From NCBI GenBank assembly GCA_938048185.1, contig CALIVT010000008.1:1-64000 (forward strand): a DNA stretch of 64,000 nt, read 5' to 3'. The position numbers and the translations under genes were made by a program. Position 1 is the first letter of the stretch, and every line of letters begins with the position of its first letter. The stretch is from an uncultured Arenicella sp. Lineage in GTDB: Bacteria > Pseudomonadota > Gammaproteobacteria > Arenicellales > Arenicellaceae. This document shows positions 24,707 to 32,629 of this stretch, one piece after another. Under the pieces are notes generated by a model. It saw only the letters and a list, made by a program, of their open reading frames with translations, did no database searches and was not told the DNA's origin.

Positions 24707-26140
24707 ATGAAAATAAGTTACAGCCTGCGCGCCTTCGCGATTTACTTTGTCATCCTCGGCGCGTTAATTTGGTTTACTCTCGACAATGCAATTGAGCGAC
24801 TCAACGACGGCATGCGTCAGTCCGCTGAGAGTGTTTTAGTTGACGTTGCGCAACTGCTAGCAAGCTTTATCGAAGACGAGGTAGCAGACGATGGAACCCT
24901 AACCACGACCCAACTTAAGCGCGTGTTTATCGACCTAAATCAGCGCGAATTTACCGCTCAAATTTACCAAGTAACCAAAAACTCGGTCGACTCACAAATT
25001 TACGTTACCGATGAAAAAGGAATCATCATTTACGACTCGACTGGTGAGCATGTTGGCGCCGATTATTCAAAGTGGCGCGATGTTGCCCTTACTCTTGAGG
25101 GTAAATACGGCGCGCGCACATCCTACATTAGCAAGCAACAAACTGAACCCGATGACCCTAAAGCGATGGTGATTGGCGCACCGATTCGTTATCAAGGTAA
25201 AACCATTGGTGTCGTCAGTGTTTTGAAGCCGATCGGTAGCCTTGAGGGGCATCTGCTAACTGAAAGCCAACAGCTCAAGAATTATGCCTTTTTGCTGCTT
25301 GGCCTCGCGTTAGTCCTGGGCTATCTATTGTCACTATGGTTTACTCATTCATTGAACCGTATTGCGAATTACGCGAACAATATGGCTGAAGGCAAAAAAG
25401 TACGCGCACCGATAATGCGTGACGTCCGCCTAACGCGCTTGTCTGACTCAATATCGAATCTGCGCTCGCAACTCGATGGTAAAGAGTATGTTGAGAATTA
25501 TATTCACAGTCTGACACATGAACTCAAGACACCGATCACCAGCATCCGAGGCGCAGTTGAATTAATGAGCGAAGACATGCCTTCTTGCGACCGAGAGCGC
25601 TTTCTAAAGAACATAAGCACGTCGAATCAACGCATGTCGCTACTCGTAGAGCGCATGTTGTCGTTGGCCAAATTAGAAGCAACTACTGAACTTTTAAACG
25701 CCGAAGAATTTGATCTCGTGCCGACGATAAAACGCTTACTACAAGAGCGATCGACCATTATAGATGCCAAAAGCTTAACGCTTGGACTACCTCAGCAAAG
25801 CAGTTTTGACTGTCGTGGCGACCGAGTTCTTATCGGACAAGCGATTGCCAACTTGCTGGATAATGCCATTCGATTTTGCGAGCCCAAAGGTCGACTTGAT
25901 ATCAGCTTAGCCCGCGAGCCAGAAACGGTTGTTAGCATTTTCAATCAGGGGCAAGCCATCCCAGACTTCGCGTTAGAGAAATTGTACGACCGATTCTTTT
26001 CCTTACCACCGGCCACTGAAACTGAAAGTAAAAGCACCGGCCTTGGCCTGAGTTTTGTAAAGGAAATAATGAAACTACATAAAGGCTCGATCAAGGTGAC
26101 TAATATCGCGCAGGGCGTACAAGCCAGCTTACGCTGGTAA
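24707..26140 (+). CDS. creC: CreC-like sensor histidine kinase
   Basis: A 477-residue inner-membrane kinase. A first membrane segment (about 8-27) and a second (about 195-215) flank a periplasmic sensor region containing GEHVGADYSKW and IRYQGKTIGVVSVLKP, as in CreC. The HAMP-like linker is followed by the dimerisation helix with phospho-His271 (LTHELKTPITSI) and a catalytic domain with NLLDNAIRF, FNQGQAIP and GLGLSFVKEI. It forms a two-component pair with the preceding regulator. It is convergent with the TonB-like gene, only 10 bases apart. Confidence 0.85.
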   Translation: MKISYSLRAFAIYFVILGALIWFTLDNAIERLNDGMRQSAESVLVDVAQLLASFIEDEVADDGTLTTTQLKRVFIDLNQREFTAQIYQVTKNSVDSQIYVTDEKGIIIYDSTGEHVGADYSKWRDVALTLEGKYGARTSYISKQQTEPDDPKAMVIGAPIRYQGKTIGVVSVLKPIGSLEGHLLTESQQLKNYAFLLLGLALVLGYLLSLWFTHSLNRIANYANNMAEGKKVRAPIMRDVRLTRLSDSISNLRSQLDGKEYVENYIHSLTHELKTPITSIRGAVELMSEDMPSCDRERFLKNISTSNQRMSLLVERMLSLAKLEATTELLNAEEFDLVPTIKRLLQERSTIIDAKSLTLGLPQQSSFDCRGDRVLIGQAIANLLDNAIRFCEPKGRLDISLAREPETVVSIFNQGQAIPDFALEKLYDRFFSLPPATETESKSTGLGLSFVKEIMKLHKGSIKVTNIAQGVQASLRW

Positions 26141-26150
26141 GGCCACGAAA

Positions 26151-26747
26151 CTAACTCTTGTCCAGTTTGTAGGTAAACATATAGCGTTGGCCCTCAGTCG
26201 CCACAGGCTTTGAATCAATAGTGCGAGCACGGTAGCGAAATTTAGTAATGGCTTTTAGTGATGAGCGCTCGAAATACCCCTTTGGCTCGGCCTCTAAAAT
26301 ATAAGGATCGTAGACCTCACCCGCCGCGCTCACGCTAAAACCAACGACGGCAAAACCTTCAATACCTCGAATTATCGCCCGGTTCGGATACTCAGGCGGA
26401 AAGCCCAATGCGATCACCAGTTGATTATCAGCGGGCAGCAAGCTGGTCCCGTCTCCCGGGCCCACTTCGGGCTCTACCCAAGGTGCCGCCTCGATAGCGT
26501 CGAGTTCCAAAGTCGCGACCGCGTCGACTGATGGCCGTTCGTCAATTAATTCTGGTGGTTTGGGTTTTACCGTGTCAACGATGACCTCTTCCTCTCGTGG
26601 GACGTAGGCAAAGTTGATGCTCGGCAACACCAAGCTTGATGACAATTGAGGCTCTTTCATATAGATCAGCGAGTACATAAAAGTGAATAAGGCGGCTGTG
26701 ATAAGAAATGAATTTAGTAACGGCAAAGCAATCCTATGAAGTACCAT
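26151..26747 (-). CDS. TonB-family energy-transducer-like protein
   Basis: 198 residues. An N-terminal membrane segment (about 10-30) is followed by a short Pro/Glu region (KPKPPELIDERPS) and a C-terminal TonB domain: FPPEYPNRAIIRGIEGFAVV, SVSAAGEVYDP, SSLKAITKFRYRA. The YP.RA...GIEG pattern is the TonB_C hallmark. It would transmit proton-motive force to outer-membrane receptors or act in a specialised complex. No exbB or exbD is adjacent. It follows the anti-sigma-like gene by 87 bases on the same strand, so it may belong to that ECF operon. Confidence 0.8.
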   Translation of the reverse strand: MVLHRIALPLLNSFLITAALFTFMYSLIYMKEPQLSSSLVLPSINFAYVPREEEVIVDTVKPKPPELIDERPSVDAVATLELDAIEAAPWVEPEVGPGDGTSLLPADNQLVIALGFPPEYPNRAIIRGIEGFAVVGFSVSAAGEVYDPYILEAEPKGYFERSSLKAITKFRYRARTIDSKPVATEGQRYMFTYKLDKS

Positions 26748-26834
26748 AGCGGTCTCCTCCTAGCGTAAAAGTTTCGGTGTTTTAAGGTGTATTTCGACGT
26801 GCAATTTAGGCCACACGAAGCCTGAGTGGCGATC

Positions 26835-27515
26835 TTAGCCGGTATCAAACGTAGTCGGTGTGGTCGAGTCAAGCACCAAGGCTTCAAGCGTCAATGGCAA
26901 GGCGCAACGGTCGCAAACTTCCAACAACTTAGCGTATCGCTCGCGGGCGCTGTCAAACGTTCCGATTTCGACCATTGCGCTAATTTCCTGCATCGCATCA
27001 TCAATTGCATTGCTGGCGGCAACTCGGCCTTGGCCAAAATCAAATTGCCCCTCTGCCAGCACTTCGCTAACGGCTGGCAAACTGAACTCCATCAAAATTC
27101 GGTCGCGTGACATTTTGCTCGGTGCTTCGTGCACTGAAAACAGTTCAGGCCGACTCACTAAATCCTTAACCTTCGTATTTTTGACCAATGCCTTGCGCGT
27201 TAAAAACGTGTCTCGCTCATATTCCAAATTATTCACTAAGGCTATGGCCGGTTCATTCGGCACGATCATTTGGCTCATACCAAAAAACAACGCGGCGGTC
27301 AGCGTTACCGCCAGCGATACCGTAACGAGCGCGCTAAACGGCAAACCAAATAGCGCGCGCAAAGAAAACGGGGCTACGCCCTCTTGCGTCGATACACGTT
27401 CGTGAGCGGCCTGTAAGATTTGTGTATCAAGGTCACTAGGCGATTGACTCACTTCTTCGGTAAGAGACGAAGCCGCCAATATAGTTCTTAATTGTTCTAT
27501 TTGTTTCTCAGTCAT
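26835..27515 (-). CDS. probable anti-sigma factor, single-pass membrane protein
   Basis: A 226-residue protein with a soluble N-terminus (about 1-55), one membrane segment (about 58-82, ALVTVSLAVTLTAALFFGM) and an extracytoplasmic C-terminal domain with two cysteines (CDRC). Its start overlaps the sigma factor stop as ATGA, the standard arrangement of an ECF sigma/anti-sigma pair. No zinc-finger HxxxCxxC motif is seen, so it is not a ZAS-type anti-sigma. The function is inferred from position and topology. Confidence 0.6.
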   Translation of the reverse strand: MTEKQIEQLRTILAASSLTEEVSQSPSDLDTQILQAAHERVSTQEGVAPFSLRALFGLPFSALVTVSLAVTLTAALFFGMSQMIVPNEPAIALVNNLEYERDTFLTRKALVKNTKVKDLVSRPELFSVHEAPSKMSRDRILMEFSLPAVSEVLAEGQFDFGQGRVAASNAIDDAMQEISAMVEIGTFDSARERYAKLLEVCDRCALPLTLEALVLDSTTPTTFDTG

Positions 27516-28036
27516 GATGTTGCCTCCAAAGCGACTTTCAAATGGCGCGTGGCGTAGCGTAATCGACTCTTAACCGTTTCTTGTTTACTGCTGGTAATAT
27601 CGGCAATCTCTGCGTGGCTAAAGCCTTCTATTTTCAGCAATATTGCCTCGGTCTGTTTAGGCGATAGTGACTCTAAAATGTTCAAAATTTGATTCAATTC
27701 AAATTCACGACTTGATTGGTCGTCACGTCTAAGGGCAGCCTCATTCAGCTCTTCAAATAGAACACCGGCGCTACGTCCATGTTTGCGCCAATGGTCTACT
27801 AGGCGGTTGTGCGCAATTCGAAACAACCATGTTTTGAATTTTGCGCTGGGTTGATACAAGCTCGCTTGATTAATAACCGCAATCCAAGCATCGTGAGCAA
27901 GCTCCTCGCAGATCGCCACACTGTCACACTGACGACGAAGAAACACTAACAATGGCGTTCTATGCCGACGATATAGCTCGTCAAAGGCGCGCGAGTTACC
28001 GTTGGCGTAGGCCTGAATGAGAGCCCGGTCGCGCAT
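27512..28036 (-). CDS. ECF-type RNA polymerase sigma factor
   Basis: 174 residues from ATG 28034-28036; a longer frame begins at a TTG nine codons upstream. Region 2 (about 8-75) contains AFDELYRRHRTPLLVFLRRQ and LFRIAHNRLVDHWRK. Region 4 (about 115-170) contains LSPKQTEAILLKIEGFSHAEIADIT and SRLRYATRHLK. It directs polymerase to stress- or signal-specific promoters. It is coupled by ATGA to the anti-sigma-like gene. No reliable autoregulatory promoter motif could be identified upstream. Confidence 0.85.
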   Translation of the reverse strand: MRDRALIQAYANGNSRAFDELYRRHRTPLLVFLRRQCDSVAICEELAHDAWIAVINQASLYQPSAKFKTWLFRIAHNRLVDHWRKHGRSAGVLFEELNEAALRRDDQSSREFELNQILNILESLSPKQTEAILLKIEGFSHAEIADITSSKQETVKSRLRYATRHLKVALEATS

Positions 28037-28308
28037 CAGTTTAGTTGTCCACCTCGTTATCAAAGCACTGCCTCGGTATTTTGTCTGGTTACTAGCTTAA
28101 TCGATTGGCAAACGAAAATGGGGTTAAGAGACCATAAAAAAAGCATCGCCATTTGTTCGCCATTATTTACTCACACAGTCCACACACAAGAACACGGACT
28201 CCACATTGTTGCCCCATAGCCCACGTTCATAGTTACCTCGTAGGGAAGTTGTCTTACATGGACGTACTTTTTAACGCGAGAGAAAACCGCTTAACACTGG
28301 ACTGACGA

Positions 28309-30384
28309 ATGAAAAACTTACTCGTGGCGATAGGCCTACTCCTATTAATGAAAACAAGCCTGGCTGACACCAGCACCGGTGAACTAGAGCTGACTGACCG
28401 GGCGCAGCAACAAACACTCGCGCTACTGCTCGACACCGCTATTGTCGGCGAAGTTAACGGATTGCTCGCTAATATCACCGTTACGCAAAGCTTCAGAAAT
28501 GAAAGTGATAATTGGGTAAACGGGCGCTATGTGTTCCCGCTACCAGAAGGCGCCGCTGTCGACAGTTTAAAGATAGAAATTGGCGAACGCGTCATTCTGG
28601 GTGTGGTCAAAGAAAAACAAGAAGCCATTAAGACGTTCGAAGAGGCAAAACGCCAGGGGAAGAAAGCAGGCTTGTTGCAGCAACACAGACCCAATTTGTT
28701 CAGCATGGCAGTCGCGAATATAGGCCCTCAGGAAAAGATAGTCGCGACAATTACCTTTATTGACAAAGTTCGCTATGAGAATGACACGTTCAGCCTAAGA
28801 CTGCCCACCACCCTGACCCCTCGTTATATCCCAAACGCAGCAATAAAACTCAACGCAGAGCAGCAAGCTCAATTTGAAAATGAACTACGGAGTCAGCAAG
28901 ATGTCGAAATTAGTAGCGGCATGGGTTGGGCGGCTAACAATACCCGCGTGGACGACGCTAATGATATTACACCGCCACAAACACACGGTGTCGATACTCA
29001 AGCATCTCACTATTTCAGTTTGGACCTGTCTATAAAGTCAGGCTTGGATCTACAACAAGTGAGCAGCGACAGCCATAAAATCGTATCGAACATGATCGAA
29101 CGAGAAGTTAGCGTGAAGTTGGCTAACGGTTTAGAACCAATGAACGCAGACTTAACCTTAAGTTGGACACCAATCGTCGGCACCGCGCCTAAAGCCGCTA
29201 TTTTCCAGCAGCAGCTAAAGGGCGATCATTTCAGCATGCTGATGCTTACTCCGCCCGCAGTTAGTGCCGCTTTATCATTGCCACGCGATGTGACGTTTAT
29301 CGTCGATTCGTCGGGGTCGATGGCGGGCCAATCAATGGCCCAAGCTAAGCAGGCGCTGCGCGACGGCTTGGGTTATTTAACCGCCAGCGATCGTTTCAAT
29401 ATTGTCGACTTTGACAGCAGTTTCGCAACGCTTTTTTCGAGCAGTCAAGATGTTAACAGCAACACGCTGAACCAAGCGCGCACTATGATCAGTCGGCTTC
29501 ACGCAGATGGCGGCACCGAGATGATCGGCGCGCTACGCTTTGCCTTGCAAAGCCCAAGTCAAAGCGGTTATCTGCGGCAAATTATATTTATTACCGACGG
29601 CTCAATCGGGAATGAGAAAGAATTGTTCAAGCTGATCAACACTCACCTCAATGACACACGCTTATTTACCATTGGCATAGGCAGCGCACCAAACTCCTTC
29701 TTTATGAACAAGGCCGCAAAGTTTGGGCGCGGCAGCTACACCTACATTAACGACGTCAATCAAGTGCAAGAAAAAATGGCTCGGCTGTTTACCAAGATCA
29801 CCAAACCGGTGCTACGAGACTTAACGATTGAATGGCCGACGGAGGTAGAACAATATCCGACCAGGTTGCCAGACTTATACGCTGGCGAACCAATCACGGT
29901 ATTGGTTAAATCAAAGGCTCCAATAAATAACGTAAAAGTGAGCGGTGCGATGCTCAACACTCCGTGGTCGCAAACGCTGAGCTTAAACACGAGCGGCAAT
30001 TCAAATAGCAGCAACCTGGACACAGTTTGGGCTCGACAAAAGGTCGCGGACTTAATGGATAAATATCGCACGGCCGAACTCACAAAAGAGCAGGTGAAAC
30101 CGGAAATTGTACGACTTGGCGTAGCGCATCAAATCTTAACGCAATTCACCGCATTCGTCGCGCTAGAACAGCAGCCCAGTAAGCCTGAGTTGGTTAAGGC
30201 AAAGCACAAGAGCGTGCCCAATCTTATGCCTAAGGGCAGCGCCATGGCCGCGCCAAACACCGCCACACCGGCAACATTGCTCAGCCTTCTTGGCGTAATG
30301 ATGATCGCGCTAGGCACCCTAACAAGGCGTCTAACGCGCGCAAAGTCTTCCAATACGAAAGGCACTCGGAGGGTGGCAGCGTGA
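28309..30384 (+). CDS. marine proteobacterial sortase target protein (VIT + vWA)
   Basis: A 691-residue exported protein. The signal peptide covers residues 1-19. A VIT domain (about 30-160: NITVTQSFRNESDNWVNGRY, YVFPLPEGAAVDS) is followed by a vWA domain (about 325-495) with the MIDAS motif DSSGSMAGQS and ITDGSIG. The C-terminus has a sorting-type signal: APNTATPAT, hydrophobic segment LLSLLGVMMIALGTL, then an Arg-rich tail. It would be cleaved and anchored by the sortase whose GTG overlaps its stop codon (GTGA at 30381-30384). The motif departs from LPxTG. vWA proteins bind metal-dependent ligands. Confidence 0.9.
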   Translation: MKNLLVAIGLLLLMKTSLADTSTGELELTDRAQQQTLALLLDTAIVGEVNGLLANITVTQSFRNESDNWVNGRYVFPLPEGAAVDSLKIEIGERVILGVVKEKQEAIKTFEEAKRQGKKAGLLQQHRPNLFSMAVANIGPQEKIVATITFIDKVRYENDTFSLRLPTTLTPRYIPNAAIKLNAEQQAQFENELRSQQDVEISSGMGWAANNTRVDDANDITPPQTHGVDTQASHYFSLDLSIKSGLDLQQVSSDSHKIVSNMIEREVSVKLANGLEPMNADLTLSWTPIVGTAPKAAIFQQQLKGDHFSMLMLTPPAVSAALSLPRDVTFIVDSSGSMAGQSMAQAKQALRDGLGYLTASDRFNIVDFDSSFATLFSSSQDVNSNTLNQARTMISRLHADGGTEMIGALRFALQSPSQSGYLRQIIFITDGSIGNEKELFKLINTHLNDTRLFTIGIGSAPNSFFMNKAAKFGRGSYTYINDVNQVQEKMARLFTKITKPVLRDLTIEWPTEVEQYPTRLPDLYAGEPITVLVKSKAPINNVKVSGAMLNTPWSQTLSLNTSGNSNSSNLDTVWARQKVADLMDKYRTAELTKEQVKPEIVRLGVAHQILTQFTAFVALEQQPSKPELVKAKHKSVPNLMPKGSAMAAPNTATPATLLSLLGVMMIALGTLTRRLTRAKSSNTKGTRRVAA

Positions 30385-30971
30385 GCCGCGTGGTTACGAC
30401 GCTGTTCCGGGCAGTGCAACATCGGTTCTTCACCACAACGCTCTTGGTAGGGGGCGCGCTCCTATTGAGTCAGGGGTTCTACATGGACGCCAAGGCCAAG
30501 TTAGCACAGGTCTTAATCGAGTTCTCTTGGCAACAGCGCGCCGCAGGTAGCCCGCCACCAAAACCGTGGTGGTGGGCTGACACGAAAGCCGTCGCGCGCT
30601 TAGAAGTGCCACGCCTAAACAAAACCGTGTATGTGATGCAAGACGGCTCAGGCGAATCCTTGGCGTTCGGGCCCGGTCACTTAAACGCAAGCGCGCAAAT
30701 ATCAAGTAATGGGCACGTCATGATTGCCGGTCATCGCGATTCTCACTTTGAATTTTTGCGTAATATACACGTGGGCGACGAACTTGCCACAACCAAGTTC
30801 GATGAGGTCAGCAAACGCTATGAAGTGAACGATGTTTATGTACTCGATACTCGTAAAGACGAATTGCAGCTTTACGACCAAGATGCACTGACCTTAATAA
30901 CCTGTTACCCGTTTGACGACTTTATTCCAGGCGGGCCGTTGCGGTTGGTCGTCAACGCCAGCGCGATTTGA
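30381..30971 (+). CDS. class GN sortase
   Basis: A 196-residue class GN (Gram-negative) sortase. The N-terminal membrane segment (about 15-33) anchors it with the active site outside. The catalytic triad is visible: His118 in AGHRDSHFEF, Cys175 in LITCYPF and Arg near 188 in GGPLRLVV. Start GTG 30381 overlaps the substrate stop. Such dedicated one-sortase, one-substrate pairs occur in many marine proteobacteria. How the cleaved substrate is retained in a Gram-negative envelope is not established. Confidence 0.9.
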   Translation: MSRVVTTLFRAVQHRFFTTTLLVGGALLLSQGFYMDAKAKLAQVLIEFSWQQRAAGSPPPKPWWWADTKAVARLEVPRLNKTVYVMQDGSGESLAFGPGHLNASAQISSNGHVMIAGHRDSHFEFLRNIHVGDELATTKFDEVSKRYEVNDVYVLDTRKDELQLYDQDALTLITCYPFDDFIPGGPLRLVVNASAI

Positions 30972-31037
30972 TTAACCACACTCTAAACGCATAACGAAAA
31001 TTTTCTCACTCTGGTCGAACAGCGATATGCCAAGCAA

Positions 31038-31868
31038 CTATTCAGCCTGATCCAAGCTTTCGTTTACACCTTCTTCAGCGCTCTGGTTTAATTTCTCAAT
31101 TGCGGCGACAAGTGACTCGATTAACTTCTGACCCGATTCTTGTTCTTCTTTTGATGCACTCTCGAGCCCTTGAGCAAATTTGTCGAGCTCTTGCATTAGG
31201 TCAGTACCGCTTTTAGCCATTTCTTTTGCTAAAGGCGACATCTCATCGCTTAGCTCCTCAATAGCTTTGGCAAGCTCTTCCTCGGTCACCGACATATCTG
31301 ACATAGCAGCTTGCAGTTCTTGCTCGACAGACTTGATCGCCTCGCTGGCCGCGACCGCCATTTCCTTAACGCCTTCTTCGACTATCGCTTTATCTTCTTG
31401 GAATTGTTCGCCTTGCAGATAATTTTGAAAAGAATCAACGTACGCCGACACCTCACCCGAGCCAGCTTGAAACGCATCACCTATAGACCAAGCGACAAGT
31501 TCAAACATAGAGTTCAAGCCATCAAGCTCCTGACCGGCGGTTAAGCCAACATCCGAGGCCACGCCACTGACATGAATCTCTAGGGGGGCGCCGGGCTTAA
31601 TTCTGTTCACCACGACTGCGGAGTCAGTGCTTATTTTTTTTGCAGCGTTCTCGTCAATCTCAAGCACCACGTGAGAACCCGGGTTAGTTTGAGTAACGCC
31701 AGTCACCTCACCTACAATTTTCTCTTCAAAGTAAACAGCCGTTCCTTCTTTGATATCTTGTGCACTACTAAACTTGGTTGATACTTCAACGCCACTATTA
31801 CCGCATGCGCTCAGTACAAGCAGTAAAAACAAGACGAAAACAACTTTTATTGAATTGCTAACTTGCAT
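31038..31868 (-). CDS. orphan MCE/MlaD-like lipoprotein with coiled-coil tail
   Basis: 276 residues from ATG 31866-31868, which has a strong GGGGAG ribosome-binding site; upstream in-frame Met codons overlap endA. The lipobox is LSAC. One MCE-type domain (about 25-115: VYFEEKIVGEVTGV, VVVNRIKPGAPLEIHVSG) is followed by a long acidic helical region (about 130-276, repeated Glu/Ala/Leu heptads) predicted to form a coiled coil. MCE proteins carry lipids between membranes, usually with an MlaE/MlaF ABC core, but none is nearby. It is the third gene after the acyl-CoA ligase and endA, which hints at a lipid-related role. Confidence 0.72.
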   Translation of the reverse strand: MQVSNSIKVVFVLFLLLVLSACGNSGVEVSTKFSSAQDIKEGTAVYFEEKIVGEVTGVTQTNPGSHVVLEIDENAAKKISTDSAVVVNRIKPGAPLEIHVSGVASDVGLTAGQELDGLNSMFELVAWSIGDAFQAGSGEVSAYVDSFQNYLQGEQFQEDKAIVEEGVKEMAVAASEAIKSVEQELQAAMSDMSVTEEELAKAIEELSDEMSPLAKEMAKSGTDLMQELDKFAQGLESASKEEQESGQKLIESLVAAIEKLNQSAEEGVNESLDQAE

Positions 31869-31887
31869 AATTTTTCTCCCCAAAAAG

Positions 31888-32622
31888 TTAATAAAACACA
31901 CCTTGCTTAAGCAAGCGATGCAGTTCATCGGGCCGATCAATAAAGACATTCCGGTTACCCTGAATTTTTTCAATCACGTCGTTGCGACGACCCTCTTCCT
32001 TGCTCGGAGGGTCCGCTCTATGCCACTGCTCTAATAGTATCGCTTGCCGCTTAAATAATTCCAGCCCTTGATCTTGATATTGATACGCCATGTAGAACAT
32101 CGCTCTAGCCACTTCGCCTCGCTGCGATGGTGCCGGTTCGGCTACTCGTGCACGTGAATCTATCTCAAAGTCGCAGCGTTTTCCAAAGCGACGCTGCTCA
32201 CCACTTATCTCACCAAAACGAAAGCTAGACCGACCTTGATTTACATCGCTTCGACTCGGATACAAATTATGTAAATCTCCTTCGATACGATTAAAGATGG
32301 CACTCTTCTTACGGCATTGTTTACGCTTGCCACAATTCAAACCATTCGTCGCCCACGACATCGGGAATACATGCTCAACGTTAAACCCTCGCCGATTCTG
32401 GCTATCAAATTTTTCACCGCAATATAGGGTCTTCCCACCATTTGGGTAAACTAATTGCCACAATAATGGGCGTGCAGTGTCGTAATCTTTTAGCGCGCGC
32501 GTGTTCTGAACTGCGCTATTGCGAACCTGCGAACTTGAAGCAGAACTTTCACTGTGCTGCGGCTCACATGCGCCCAACCAAATGATCGCGCAAAGAGCAA
32601 ACAAGTTCACTGACTTAGTCAT
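31888..32622 (-). CDS. endA: endonuclease I (EndA/NucM family), lipoprotein form
   Basis: A 244-residue secreted nuclease with a lipobox (LGAC, Cys19) instead of the usual free signal peptide. The beta-beta-alpha metal motif NVEHVFPMSW (catalytic His in EHVFP) and GDLHNLYPSRSDVN are diagnostic. The family non-specifically cuts double-stranded DNA in the periplasm or medium, which serves nutrient use. Several cysteines (CGEKF, CGKRKQC, CDFE) should form disulfides. It lies 7 bases after the acyl-CoA ligase and 19 bases before the MCE gene. The co-operon seems functionally mixed. Confidence 0.88.
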   Translation of the reverse strand: MTKSVNLFALCAIIWLGACEPQHSESSASSSQVRNSAVQNTRALKDYDTARPLLWQLVYPNGGKTLYCGEKFDSQNRRGFNVEHVFPMSWATNGLNCGKRKQCRKKSAIFNRIEGDLHNLYPSRSDVNQGRSSFRFGEISGEQRRFGKRCDFEIDSRARVAEPAPSQRGEVARAMFYMAYQYQDQGLELFKRQAILLEQWHRADPPSKEEGRRNDVIEKIQGNRNVFIDRPDELHRLLKQGVFY

Positions 32623-32629
32623 AATTTAG

